A stretch of 64,000 nucleotides of DNA from Crocodylus rhombifer (GCA_038503035.1 JAVSML010001155.1:1-64000); one strand, 5' to 3'. Shown: positions 25,401 to 34,506, counted from the stretch's first letter. Numbers and translations are program-made. Notes: generated by a model not told the origin, from the sequence alone.

Positions 25401-28256
25401 AGAGATAGGGTAAAACCAGGATACCGCAAAAACCCTTCCCTGACTTGGATTCTGAGAAGACGTGCTAGAGCTCACAAACACACCAGACTTCATTCAACCA
25501 TCCTGCCTTCTCTGTGGCCATTCTGCACCTGTACATTGAAGAGACATCTATACTACCTCCAACCATTTGTAAGGAGTGGTTCCATTAAACATGCCCTGTC
25601 CACAAGCTGCTAGCCATCTCAACCAAATAGCAAAACAAGGTAGCTACCATTAAAGTGGGGCTGGGTGCATGGCTCCAGCAAGCACACCCAGCAAGTCTGA
25701 GAAGCTGAGAGCAGAGCTGAGCGTGTCCTAGGCACATTGTTGGCATTTGTTGTGTGTCAAGTGAGAGCAAATGGACCTTGCATATTTTCAAGGTGGTGCT
25801 CTTCAGCATAGCTGAGGGCAATGTAGACATACTCTAAAAGGACTGTGATATTAGAAAGAAGATGCATTGATTGGGTTTGAAAGGAGAACTACATCCTTTG
25901 CATGACCACATGCAGTAGAGGTCTCAAACTCATCTGGCTCCGTGGGTTGGATGACTGGTGCAGAACTTGCCCACAGGCATATCAGGCCCACAAATCTCCC
26001 TCCACACCCATGTCCTGGATCCAGTGCATGTGGCACCCACCGGAGCGAGTGTGCTGTGCGGTGCAGCCCAGGACCCAACCCCAGTGAGTGCTGTGGGTGG
26101 CTTGGCCCAAGACCCAACCTCAGAGAGCGCTTCATGCAGAGCAGGGCCAGTCAGGTACAATGTGCAAGTCAATGGGGCCAGACAAGGGACCAGATCATGG
26201 TGATCCAGCCCACAGGCCATGTGTTTAACACCCCAATATAAACTTTTATACAGGAATTCTTCCAAGATCATTTTCAGTGTTTCATCTTTTTATGTGCATG
26301 TGGAAGTAACATTGTCTCTATTTTATTTACTTACTATATTTCACTTCTGTTGTCATCATTCAGTAGGCTGATAAAGTATATCAGTGGTTGGGGTGAAAGT
26401 CTGTACTTTTGGGCATGTTTATCCAATACATGGACAAATATGTAGTTAAGTGAAATAAGGGACCGGAGTAAAAGGGGAGAGATGCCAGATGGTGAAGTAG
26501 ACGGTGCAATGAACCTAATCACTACTATCTCCAAAGGCTGATGTCCAGTGAAGATGGCCAACAGGCCCAAAGGATTCATGTTTACCTCTGGAAACCCTAA
26601 AAATGACTGGTGGGCCATATTAGTTTAGAGCAGGGGCAGGCAATTATTTTGGGCAGAGGGCCACTTACTGAGTTTTGGCAAGCTGTTGAGGGCTGCATGA
26701 CAGCTGCCCAGGGCAGATAAATATTTTCTAAATTTTTTAGGGGCCCCGTGGGCTAGATAGAATGGCCTGGCGGGCTGCATCCGGCCCCTGGGCCGCATTT
26801 TGCCCACCCCAGTCTAGAGAAAGAGAGGATGGAGTTCCCTGAAGCTTTATAGACTGAGCTTTCAGGGTAAAAGGTGAGAGGATTCAAAGGTAGGCTGGAT
26901 TCATGTGTGGGCCAGAATGAGCCAACACTAAATATTGGTTACTTCGCTTGAAGTCACTGAATGCTGCACTGGGCAGAAATAACTGGCTTGTATTTGGGGA
27001 AAATAGGGTACTTATTCTTTCCTACAGAATGAAAAGGGTAAATAAGGGTGTAACCTTTGGCTCTTAAACTCACCCGCCTCTTTCATTTTCCTATGTATCC
27101 TGAACCTTGTGAACCTTATGATAACTTATGACACCCCAAAACTGGACCCTACTGCCAACTGTCATGATCTGCAATGGATGCGGCTTGAAGCACAATTGCT
27201 GTATTTCTTGGATGATTTCTACTCTATGGAACCTGAGACTTCTCAAGAGCCTGTCTGCATAAATATTACATAAAAGATACATATGGGTAATGATTTTTAT
27301 CCTTAGTACTTAACTACCAGCACGCAATGGGAGGATAGATCATAGTCTCCAGTTGCAAGAATCAGTCATTTGGGAATAATGGTTTAGAGATTCTAATGTT
27401 ATTTAGCCATTAACCCCATGGCCAGTAAGAGATAAGGGTCTATCTGAAGCTGCTGTACCTACCTTGGATATTTTCTTTTCACTTGGTGAAAGTGCTCCAA
27501 GAGCTGCAAAAGGAGCTGCAAGTAAATAGCTGAGGGGTACAGGAACAGAGTCAACTTGTCAAGAAAATACACTCTTCGCCAAGGTTATGTGCATGTAGGT
27601 AGAGCAAAGCAAGACAATTTTAGCATGTATAGTGTTACTCGGATCTGTCTAATGAACGGGGATCAAATTCTATCCCTAATTAAATCAACAGGAATGGTAA
27701 TTGCACAGACAATTCTGAAAACAATCTGATCATTTTTTCAGTTAAAACTAGGGACGGCGGGGGCTTGGTATCTTTGTAAATTGGGTCCTAGCTGTCTCTC
27801 ACCGAAGCACTATGCATTAGCAAGCACCTCCGAAAATTAGGCCTTTGCTTTGTACCTAGTTCTCCATATTTCTACAAGGATAATACTTGCTATCTCACAG
27901 GAGCATTCTCAAGGAGCCAGGAGACTCCAAAACAGAACAAAGATGAAGCAGTATGTAAAAGGGCAGAAGGATATTTCTCTACGTTATGACTGGAGCAGTT
28001 TTATAGTGCTGTAGAACTCAATTAAAGGGGAAAAACAAAGATTACTCTTTATGGTACAAAGCAGTGTCTATCACTAGACATTCAGTAGGAAATCTCCCTG
28101 TTCCTTTCAAATGCAACTGAGAACCTTAACTTGTACTTACAAGTTTTTTGATTTACTAGCTATAGTAGGCATTTGGGGAACAAAAGTTGTCAGCTGTGCT
28201 AAATCTAGTGCTTTCTGATCATCCATGAAATTAGCAGTGCTCCTTCGATTCGCCAT
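5041..28256 (-). CDS. BTBD16: BTBD16, BTB domain-containing protein 16 (3' end not found)
   Basis: Eleven exons join with consistent phases: 28256-28141, 27529-27463, 25273-25114, 23200-23074, 22956-22880, 22728-22597, 21992-21867, 20749-20635, 14656-14587, 13934-13813 and 5160-5041. They give 410 residues plus two bases. Residues 1-182 have no domain I recognise. Residues about 183-306 form a BTB domain of the germ-cell-less type ([19 protein letters not shown]; later [20 protein letters not shown]). Residues 307-410 resemble the region after the BTB in BTBD16, including [20 protein letters not shown] and [20 protein letters not shown] domains dimerise and often act as cullin-3 adaptors; BTBD16's own role is not established as far as I know. 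The identification rests on the match with remembered human BTBD16 and its position beside TACC2. Human BTBD16 is about 500 residues, so roughly 100 residues are missing at the 3' end. Confidence 0.9.
5985..6240 (+). mobile_element. tRNA-like SINE
   Basis: An A-box-like TGGTTAGAGCACT (6008-6020) is followed about 30 bases later by a B box GGTTCAAACCC (6038-6048), the spacing of a tRNA-derived polymerase III promoter. Flanking sequence does not fold into an intact tRNA that I could see, so a SINE head is preferred. Borders are approximate. Confidence 0.55.
6306..6639. mobile_element. Nonautonomous hAT-like element, TAGGGAYCTACC family, copy 1
   Basis: 334 bp with inverted ends TAGGGATCTACC / GGTAGATCCCTA and flanking 8-bp duplications CTTATGAG (6298-6305) and CTTAGGAG (6640-6647), 7 of 8 identical. 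The interior has subrepeats around CCACTGATYRGC and a run of G. It shares ends and interior motifs with the element at 13011. Confidence 0.8.
6640..7345 (+). mobile_element. CR1 LINE 3' part, interrupted by another element
   Basis: ORF2 end and 3' UTR: AGAGGCTTTGGATTCTGCAT, GGTTGGACTAGATGACCTCC, then after an insertion GAGGTCCTTTCCAACCCTAA and the terminal GATTCTATGAT type repeat. Nested insertion at 7009-7303. Confidence 0.9.
7009..7303. mobile_element. GC-rich nonautonomous hAT-like element inside CR1
   Basis: Inverted ends CATGGGCAAC / (complement of) CAGTGGCAAC and an imperfect 8-bp duplication TCCCGAGG (7001-7008) / GCCTGAGG (7304-7311). It carries G16 at 7035-7050 and G15 at 7174-7188. 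Several long ORFs here on both strands are low-complexity GC artefacts. Confidence 0.7.
7346..10248. other. BTBD16 intron 10, mostly unique
   Basis: No exon found. A MIR-like remnant is likely at 9245-9400 (an ending like that of MIR: AGAATCCTATCCGTTAAGC). AT-rich otherwise. Confidence 0.5.
10257..11171. mobile_element. Nonautonomous hAT-like element with GATTCGG-rich arms, copy 1
   Basis: 915 bp with ends TAGGCCTGTGTGAAGC / GCTTCGCACACCCTA and a perfect 8-bp target duplication CAGGATAT (10249-10256 and 11172-11179). The outer parts are full of near-palindromic ATTCGG / CCGAAT words. The interior is GC-rich and differs from that of the copies at 19.6 and 59.2 kb. Confidence 0.88.
12640..12780 (+). 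mobile_element. CR1 LINE 3' end, short
   Basis: GGTTGCACTAGATTACCTCC, TGAGGTCCATCCATTTTTC and a terminal ATGATTATATGATTGTG repeat mark a diverged CR1 3' terminus. Confidence 0.8.
13011..13417. mobile_element. Nonautonomous hAT-like element, TAGGGAYCTACC family, copy 2
   Basis: 407 bp with ends TAGGGACCTAC / GTAGGTCCCTA. The interior repeats CCACTGATCAG-like words and AAAACCATAGTTTTAAA, shared with copy 1. No target duplication is recognisable. Confidence 0.7.
13813..13934 (-). CDS. BTBD16: BTBD16 exon 10
   Basis: 122 nt, acceptor ACAAACAG, donor GTCAGA (weaker than usual), ends in phase 2. It encodes [20 protein letters not shown] and [14 protein letters not shown]. Confidence 0.92.
14587..14656 (-). 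CDS. BTBD16: BTBD16 exon 9
   Basis: 70 nt, acceptor GTGGTAG, donor GTGAGG, ends in phase 0. It encodes [20 protein letters not shown] then ACK, matching the CxxxMxxxISxxxxxxYYxA pattern after germ-cell-less-like BTB domains. Confidence 0.9.
16400..16884. mobile_element. GC-rich element, family E copy 1, with 24-bp perfect hairpin
   Basis: It shares with 31889-32285 the motifs CTGGCCAGRCTCTGGTTT, TTTTTTC..GCA.GGTTTTTTT and the GGTCTGC end. Near its left edge 16434-16457 and 16487-16510 are exact inverted copies (CTGGGGACAAGTAGCAGCAG...) around a 29-base loop. Ends are approximate; a DNA transposon is likely. Confidence 0.55.
17000..17480 (+). mobile_element. Penelope-like element 3' end, copy 1
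   Basis: It contains TTTATGACACATTACAACCT, CCTGAAGAAGGGTGACTGTG, CTCGAAAGCTTGCAAAA and CTGGTCTAATAAAAGATATC. I know this kind of ending (GAAGAAG...AAAGCTTG...AATAAAAGATAT) from reptile Penelope-like elements. Three related endings lie elsewhere in the window. Confidence 0.55.
18932..19516. mobile_element. hAT-like element with CAGTAGTGCCAAC ends
   Basis: Ends CAGTAGTGCCAACTCT / complement of CAGTATTGCCAACCCC; both subterminal parts carry TCATGATYTCC/AATCATGAGAC-like words. The GC-rich interior includes a (CA)n run at 19396-19423. The flanking duplication is not clear. Confidence 0.65.
19582..20197. mobile_element. GATTCGG-arm hAT-like element, copy 2, foldback type
   Basis: Ends TAGGGCTGTGCAAAGC / TTTGCACACCCCT. 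Besides the outer arms, 19761-19790 and 20015-20042 are inverted copies (AGCTTTAAATGTTTTTTCTA...), so much of the element can fold on itself. The target duplication is not convincing. Confidence 0.75.
20635..20749 (-). CDS. BTBD16: BTBD16 exon 8 (end of BTB domain)
   Basis: 115 nt, acceptor TTGGGAAG, donor GTAAGT, ends in phase 2. It encodes [20 protein letters not shown] then [17 protein letters not shown], the helical end of a BTB domain. Confidence 0.92.
21867..21992 (-). CDS. BTBD16: BTBD16 exon 7 (BTB domain)
   Basis: 126 nt, acceptor CTTGGCAG, donor GTAATG, phase 1 to phase 1. It encodes [20 protein letters not shown], a polar insert, followed by [17 protein letters not shown], the central strand region of the BTB fold. 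Confidence 0.9.
22597..22728 (-). CDS. BTBD16: BTBD16 exon 6 (start of BTB domain)
   Basis: 132 nt, acceptor TCTTTTTAG, donor GTATTC, ends in phase 1. It encodes [20 protein letters not shown] and then [20 protein letters not shown]. The pattern DVxLxCLGxxWxLHxxYL is the germ-cell-less type of BTB start. Confidence 0.92.
22880..22956 (-). CDS. BTBD16: BTBD16 exon 5
   Basis: 77 nt, acceptor CTTGAAG, donor GTGAGT, ends in phase 1. It encodes [20 protein letters not shown] then EDMDP, leading straight into the BTB domain. Confidence 0.85.
23074..23200 (-). CDS. BTBD16: BTBD16 exon 4
   Basis: 127 nt, acceptor TTCTTCAG, donor GTAACA, ends in phase 2. It encodes [20 protein letters not shown], then [20 protein letters not shown]. 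Rich in polar residues; no domain recognised. Confidence 0.82.
23590..23740 (-). repeat. MIR-like SINE remnant
   Basis: Order and wording (GGTTCAGCTCCTGGCCACAG, GGCAAAGCATTTAACACC, TGGAAAAATAAACCCAATG) resemble a reversed old MIR/CORE SINE. Weak. Confidence 0.35.
25114..25273 (-). CDS. BTBD16: BTBD16 exon 3
   Basis: 160 nt, acceptor TTTAAG, donor GTAGGA, ends in phase 1. It encodes [20 protein letters not shown], then [20 protein letters not shown] and on to RRMMT. It has no stop codon in frame, no similarity to the repeats seen here, and both neighbours fit its phase. Confidence 0.78.
25913..26237. mobile_element. hAT-like element, GTCTCAAACTC family
   Basis: Subterminal inverted similarity between GGTCTCAAACTCATCTGG...GTGGGTTGGAT on the left and the complement of the right end, GGTGTTAAACACATGGCCTGTGGGCTGGAT. 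The GC-rich middle gives spurious ORFs. Exact borders uncertain. Confidence 0.55.
26631..26811. mobile_element. Short hAT-like element, CAGGGGYRGGCAA family
   Basis: 181 bp; left end CAGGGGCAGGCAATTATTTT, right end TTTTGCCCACCCCA. Flanking 8-bp duplications GTTTAGAG (26623-26630) and GTCTAGAG (26812-26819). It is a short relative of the element at 53635-55029. Confidence 0.85.
27463..27529 (-). CDS. BTBD16: BTBD16 exon 2
   Basis: 67 nt, acceptor CCCCTCAG, donor GTAGGT, ends in phase 0. It encodes [20 protein letters not shown] then SK. Two closer AG acceptors inside it would break the frame. Confidence 0.72.
28141..28256 (-). CDS. BTBD16: BTBD16 exon 1 (start codon)
   Basis: ATG at 28256-28254, donor GTAAGT, ends in phase 2. 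It encodes [20 protein letters not shown] then [18 protein letters not shown]. The start is inferred from the open frame and the phase-correct join to the next exon. A longer 5' exon cannot be excluded. Confidence 0.75.
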
Positions 28257-29150
28257 GATGAGTAACACTAATAATAGTATACTTCCTTAAGCAGTGCAAT
28301 GCCAGCTGGGGCGTTGCTAACTGACTGCAGAAAGCTCCCAGTCGCCTTTTCTCCTCATTCCTCCGCCTTGCTTTAATTCTAGAAAATCTGCTGCCTCACG
28401 TTTCCATGGGCGACAGGAAACAGTCTCTATGGCAACACGAGAAACCATTCTGATGTTCATCAGCGGTCCATCTAGAAGCAGAATCTACAAATTCTACCCA
28501 GTGTGGCATCACGACGTTCTTGAAGAAACTATATATAAAACATGCTGCATTGACAGTACTAGAAACACTGTATTTTGATGATAATTCTTGATTAACAATC
28601 AATTTTGGGGATGTCAGTTATCTAGCTCTTAAATAATCCAGCATACATTTTATTTCTATTGGATAGTGCTAAATTATTAATCTGAATGTTTTATCATACT
28701 AATCTAGTTGTGTTACTGCAAAAGTCTAAGTACATTCCATCTCCACACTTACCTTTATTGGCCAAACCGTCTAAGCTCAGAGAAGAACATCAGGTTGGTT
28801 TAACAAAATCTGTTCTCTGTAAAATCATATTGACTGGTATTAACTGCGGTCAGATCCATTCATGCCATATGAATTATCTTTGTTTTTCATGGGAGTGATA
28901 CCAAACTAATGGACCTAGCTGGCCTTTCAGCAGAACTGTTTTAGCTATACTGTATGTAAACACTGTTGTTGCTAACATATTTAACACGGTTACTCTAAGT
29001 AGAGTGCACAGTAGTACAATGCTTCCCAAGTATACTATAGACTTTTTTCTGCTAGCTGACCTAAAATACTGATATTTTTACAAAATGATTCATACACCAG
29101 TGTTCTGGATCATTGCTGGGCAAGTGCATGTGTTTGTAATGTGGTTAAAT
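28257..29150. other. Intergenic, BTBD16 upstream region
   Basis: Holds the X-box-like pair described separately. The first 200 bases include CCTTTTCTCCTCATTCCTCC on the plus strand and may hold the BTBD16 5' UTR or promoter. No other gene seen. Confidence 0.5.
28400..28436. promoter_or_regulatory. Two imperfect X-box-like (RFX) motifs upstream of BTBD16
   Basis: About 145 and 167 bases above the BTBD16 ATG lie GTTTCCATGGGCGAC (28400-28414) and GTCTCTATGGCAAC (28423-28436). The latter reads GTTGCCATAGAGAC on the gene strand. Both resemble the RFX X-box GTNRCC-N(0-3)-RGYAAC, each with one good half-site and one degenerate half-site. RFX sites are typical of ciliary and testis genes; function here is inference. 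Confidence 0.35.
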
Positions 29151-29154
29151 TCAT

Positions 29155-29245
29155 TTGTGCCCAAAAGCTTGCAATTAAAGATTTTTTTTTTTTTGCAAAA
29201 ATCTACTTAGTTTAATAAAAGATATCACCTCTACCATGAATTCTG
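29155..29245 (+). mobile_element. Penelope-like 3' end, short
   Basis: CAAAAGCTTGCAATTAAAG, then TAGTTTAATAAAAGATATCA match the endings at 17.4, 38.6 and 43.5 kb. Confidence 0.5.
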
Positions 29246-29374
29246 ATTCCTTTGTAATGCGGTACCTTTTGATAGGCTGGAGGGTCCTGCAAACTGAGCC
29301 CAGGACTGCTAATTCAAAAAATAAAACCTGACTACGTAAGCTAAAAGATTTACCATTAGTTCATACCAACCAGC

Positions 29375-29990
29375 GACCAAAACACTGGCGTGCATCCATA
29401 GATGCTTCTCAACCAAATCCTAGGATGTCCTTCTCCCCCTTGTACTCAGCCTTGGTGAGGCCGCAGCCGGAGTACTGCGTCCAGTTTTGGGCTCCACGAT
29501 TCAAAAAGGATGTGGAGAAGCTTGAGAGGGTACAGAGGAGAGCCACGTGCATGATCAGAGGTCAGGAAAACAGACCTTACGACGACAGGCTGAGAGCCAT
29601 GGGGCTCTTTAGCCTGGAAAAGCGCAGGCTCAGGGGTGACCTGATGGCCACCTATAAGTTTATCAGGGGTGACCACCAGGATCTGGGGGAACGTTTGTTC
29701 ACCAGAGCGCCCCAAGGGATGACGAGGTCGTACGGTCATAAACGACTGCGAGACCGTTTCAGGCTGGACATAAGGAAGAATTTTACTGTCCAAGCCCCCA
29801 CGGTCTGGAACAGCCTTTCATTGGAGGTGGTTCAAGCACCTACATTGAACGCCTTCAAGAGCAAATTGGATGCTTATCTTGCTGGGATCCTATGACCCCA
29901 GCTGACTTCCTGCCCTTGGCGGGGGGAGGGGGCTGGACTCAGTGATCTTCCGAGGTCCCTTCCAGCCCTAATGTCTATGAAATCTGTGAA
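29375..29990 (+). mobile_element. CR1 LINE 3' part with intact ORF2 end
   Basis: An open frame at 29425-29895 encodes 156 residues of the CR1 ORF2 C-terminus (RPQPEYCVQFWAPRFKKDVE; LERVQRRATCMI; TVWNSLSLEVVQAPTLNAFK; ending AYLAGIL and a stop). The 3' UTR follows: GGGGCTGGACTCAGTGATCT, CCCTTCCAGCCCTAATGTC, and the CTATGAAATCTGTGAA terminus. 5'-truncated, so unable to move itself. Confidence 0.95.
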
Positions 29991-30767
29991 CTATCACAAT
30001 TTTATCTGGCCCAAACACAGATAGAAAGTTTGAGCTACACTCGCAAAGAAACAGCCCTACAATTGAATTTTTATGTTAACTATGGCACTATAAACAAGGT
30101 ACACTAGGTACAAGTTTTTATTTCATTTGCTTCTCTACAGTGGTGTGAAACTAAAGCACCACGCACAATTTTTTATATAGAAGTTTGACTGTCCAAAACA
30201 AACAATTTCCAAATCTTTGACTTGAAATGCACAACCCATTTTTAAAATAACTCCTTTATTCTAGATTGTAAAAATTCCAAGCTGCTGCTGTCTCTGTCAG
30301 TTCCCTATCAAGAGCTAGGGATTAATCATGCTTTGGGTCACAGCAAAATTTACAAATGTTGTAAAGCTATGGACAAAGTCAAATACATGTTTAAAAGGGG
30401 CACTTGTCCCATAAATTAGGGGACATTTTAAAGCTTTAACTAAACCAATAAATATTTTTAGAAAACTTGTAATCATTTCATTTATATGGCAAATAAACAG
30501 TCTTTCTGCTTTGAATGGAGATTTATTTTATATAGCTTTTATAGGCATTCTTTTTTTATGTTTTCTGCCTGTCCCTTAACACTCCCAACCTTCAATTATT
30601 GTTTATATCTAACCCCTCTTAAATACCTCTTAAAAGTTCTCTCATTTATCTATCAATGATCAATGTGTTGGTTGACAATCTGTCAATTACGATAATTACA
30701 CACAATTTTTAGTATTTCTAATTAGGAAGTATGAACTGTTGTGTGTAGACAGAGGAAAGTATCAGGG

Positions 30768-31082
30768 CAATGCGTAGGGGGTGCACACAGGTGCACATGT
30801 ACCCCCTGTGCGTGGTGGTGCACCCCCTGAAAAAAGGCGCTGCTGACAGTGTACGTGCCACCTGCAGGTGGTTACTGCTCGCCACCCTACTGCCGGCACA
30901 GCCAACCCAGTGCCTGCGGGTGGTCACCAACCCGTGGTTGGCGCTCACCATCCCCTCTCCTCCTCCCCCATTGCCAACAGTGCTGGCAGCATCTGTGGGA
31001 TCTCCCTGTTCACCACCGCTGGGCTCCCACTGCCGCATTCCTGCCACTGCCGTGTCCTGCCAGCCACTGGAGGCATGCACTA
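30768..31082. mobile_element. GC-rich hAT-like element, possible relative of the one inside CR1
   Basis: Ends CAATGCGTAGG / complement of TAGTGCATGCC. It contains GGTGCACATGTACCCCCTG, which compares with the complement of CAGGGGGTACACATGAACC in the 7009 element. No target duplication recognised. ORFs across it are GC artefacts. Confidence 0.5.
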
Positions 31083-31211
31083 TTCATGGAAAGTATGATG
31101 CTTGAATACTGATTGGTAGTAGTGGATGAAGTTTTAGGTTGATCTACAGGCCATCTCCAATGGCTAGATTCTAGAGTCAGGTGTTGGATAAATATTTTAC
31201 CGTCATCCTAT

Positions 31212-31241
31212 ACTGGGCTATATTTAAACAATAAACACCAC

Positions 31242-31284
<43 letters not shown>

Positions 31285-31312
31285 GGCTATATTTAAACAA
31301 TAAACACCAGCG

Positions 31313-31390
<78 letters not shown>

Positions 31391-31395
31391 TACAG
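31212..31395. repeat. Compound microsatellite with a duplicated 29-bp unit
   Basis: A 29-base unit starting ACTGGGCTATATTTAAAC occurs at 31212-31240 and 31281-31309, separated by (AC)n. From 31310 to 31395 the sequence alternates purine and pyrimidine without a break: (GC)n, (AC)n, (AT)n, (AC)n. Confidence 0.97.
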
Positions 31396-31546
31396 CTTGT
31401 TACCTAATAAAATAAACTAAAACCTTGTCTATTATGCAGTGTTGTTAGTAAAAAGTCCTTCAAGAAAACATAGTTTAAGAGGTGACTTGGAATCCCAGTT
31501 CACAGATGCAGTTTTGGTAACTGAGATACATTATCAGATTCCTCAC

Positions 31547-31608
31547 GTTTTATTTTCTCATTAAGAAAACATACATCTGTTTTATTTTCTCATTAAGGAA
31601 ACATACAT
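31547..31608. repeat. Imperfect 30-bp tandem duplication
   Basis: GTTTTATTTTCTCATTAAG plus the following AAAACATACAT appears at 31547-31576 and, with one change, at 31579-31608. Confidence 0.9.
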
Positions 31609-31888
31609 ACATACAGCATCATGTATTACATCACTACGTAAGTGTCTCCAAAGGTACAATTATTCCATAGTCTAGCACAATGTAACAATTTGTCTGTAGA
31701 ATCCAATGAATTACTGTGTTGCAATGACTTTCACGGAATTCCTGAAAAACCCATGCTGAAGTGCCAGTGAAAAATGCATTTGAAGACGGTTCCATTTGAC
31801 AAATGAATTTCATAAACATGATGACTATACTTTTCACTAAGCTGAGTACACAAAGTTACACATCTTGAATCAAAAGTGAAAAGTATCC

Positions 31889-32285
31889 CTGGGCATGTCC
31901 CCACGAGTGGTAATGTGCATTCCTCGGGGACGACTAGCAGGGAGTGCCCCTGCATGCATGCTCTGGCACACAGCAAGTTACCCCAGGTGGGGTAGGAGAG
32001 GCTGGGTGATTTGGGGACACAGAGCCTGGCCAGCAGCCGAAGTATGGCTCTGGCTGGCCAGACTCTGGTTTCCTGCAGTGCATGCTGCAGCCATCTGCAC
32101 CGCACCTCTTTTTTCTGGCACAGGTTTTTTTAACACTGTGATTTCCCAGTGCCAAAAACCCCCACTTCACTGTAAATTAGCAATGTAGCTACCACCTGCA
32201 TGTGAGGTGTGTATGGTTTGTGGTGCCACCAATGGGTCTGCGGCACTGCAAGCCATATGCGTGCGCTTGTCTAGACGTGTCCCTT
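31889..32285. mobile_element. GC-rich element, family E copy 2
   Basis: Colinear with 16400-16884: CTCTGGCAYACAGCARGTTACCC, CTGGCTGGCCAGACTCTGG, CTTTTTTCTGGCACAGG and GGGTCTGCGGCACTGCA. The ends look inverted (GGGCATGTCCCCACGAG versus complement of GGGACACGTCTAGACAAG). Confidence 0.55.
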
Positions 32286-34456
32286 GAGTTCAAGTACACC
32301 TATTGGACTCCAGACCGAAATTAAGCCCTGTGACCTGCATTATATAGAAGGGTAAGCTTAGATAATCAAAGTCTCTTTGGGTCATTAGCCTCTATGAAAA
32401 TTAAGTCCCTACCTAAGTAGACTAATAATAAGACATATGCTACCTCCGTATAAATAATCAACAGGAGTTGTGGACAAACATCTAAAATTAGTCTCAGGAC
32501 CCCAAATTTGAAAGTATTGGTGTGATGGGTGATAATTAATATAATCAGAAATATTTTTGGAACCTAATCATGTTTCCAGTTGAATTAGTGGCAAAATTCC
32601 CATTAGCTTCAATGGAAGCAAGATTGAAAAGCTATTAGTCTCTTCCTGGCCTCTACAAAAGGTAACATTTGGGTTAACTGTACTATGAAAATATTAGTGC
32701 TAATTGTGGACTATATTGTAGAAATACTATATTGCAAAAATACATGACTGATGGATATAATTTCTGAGATGCTGGGCTATTACTGCTTCAGAGAGGAACT
32801 AGCCAGAGATACTAACTGGTAGAAGCAGTTGTAACAACAGCCACATCAACCATTTAGGCACCTTTTGTTGTTTTGCAAGCACTTTGTCTTCCTGGTGTTG
32901 ATTAACTATTTGCTCCAAGCCCCTATTCTCTTTTTTTCCTAGTTAGCATATTACTTTCTAATTAAACTTACCCTTCCACCAACAATAGTGAAAGTAACAT
33001 GCCACTGTTCCCTCTCCTTTCTGTCACCCTGTGTTAATCTGTCTATTCAGGCCATCAAATCTTTAGGGTACAGGTTGCCTAATACTCGGTGTTTATTGAG
33101 TGCCCAGAACAATGAGACTCCCCTTCGCACCCCATTCTTGGTTGCTTGTAATGAACAACAGTAACACCCAATAACTATATAGTGCCTTTCATCTTGAAAG
33201 ATACCAGCATGCTTTTTCCTTTACTGTACAACTTTAAACTAACATGCACATTATTAAAGACCAGTTCCTGCTCCTATTGAAGACCAATGCAAAAAACAAC
33301 CACATATACATACAGGTTTACTTGACCCACTACCAAAACACATAATTTAGAACAGAAAAGAAAGACTATTATATCTGGTTGAGACAGCAGAGGGAATTTA
33401 GCTAGGCCAAATGTCAATACTCAACTGGAAATTATGTCTACTACACAGGGATTAACTCTCTTATCCTTCAAATGTGTTGCAGAGAGAGAAAGCAAGCTGA
33501 TCTTTTGGAAGGAAGCCTACTGGTTGAAAACTATTTTGCAGTTGAATCTGTTTTTCCAAGGTTCTCACACTATTGGTCAACAGCAGAATGGAAACATATC
33601 TGCAAAAATATCTATCACAGTGGTTTTCCATACATTTTTCCCCCAAGACCTTGTCTTGAACAATTAATATCAATTATAATCTCTCCTCACTTCACATTTT
33701 CCACTTCTGGCAGGATTGTGAGTACTCTCTGAAGGCCTGTTAGACTAAATCATGGTTTACTGGAATTTTCTATAATTTCTCTTTGAATATTTTAGCTTGT
33801 TTCTGAGTCTACTTATACCATCACTAAGAAAAAAATCTGGAAATTATTTATCGTTTACCATACTATAAGGCTGCTACTAGCCAAGTTTTCTTCTTTTTTC
33901 AATGATCAATATTCTGCAACAATATGGAAGTTCCACTGGAATATTATATACAATCACTACTGGTTTTTTAGTGTGTGTAGGGGCCAAGTGAGTATAATCC
34001 ACATATAAGTCACAATGACTTGGTCTATACTAGGTACCCTGACCAGCAAAATGGTGCATTTGCTACATTCAAAACTGCTCTTCGGCAGCAGAACCTCTTC
34101 TTTCTATAGGCAAAGTAACATTGCCTCTCCCATTGAAAGAAGGTTTCTGCCAATCCCCTCCACCCCAGAGTAGGTGTGGGCCACTGGAAAAGGTGATTAT
34201 CAGAGCTCTGTGGATCCAGCAGAAGCCACGTGGAACCACCAGAAGTTGCATGAGGATGCAAGAAGTCTGGCAGCTTCTCTCAGGTGGCAGAAAACCATTC
34301 CACCCCAATAAAGCCAGTGAATTTTATCCGAGACTGTAAATCCCCTTTCAACCTTCAGCTTTTTGTGCCAGACATCCCCACTTCTTTCTCAGCTCTCTTC
34401 AACTTCTGCTGATTGATGTGTTATATGCAAGTAACATTTTTAGAATTTCTTTATCA
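32286..34456. other. Intergenic, no gene seen
   Basis: No coding exon or second Ly6-like exon found on either strand. The stretch 34020-34340 is moderately GC-rich with overlapping ORFs but no recognised domain. Confidence 0.5.
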
Positions 34457-34457
34457 T

Positions 34458-34463
34458 TTTATT
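34458..34463 (-). terminator. Candidate polyadenylation signal of the Ly6-like gene
   Basis: AATAAA on the minus strand, 44 bases past the stop codon. It would give a very short 3' UTR. No other AATAAA was sought further downstream. Confidence 0.5.
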
Positions 34464-34506
34464 CTAAAAAGGCAGTCTTGTAGCTTTGGGGTACTAATTT
34501 TTCATT

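Noticed and set aside
31177..31389. ORF of alternating Val-Cys and Tyr-Ile
   Set aside because: Translation of dinucleotide repeats.
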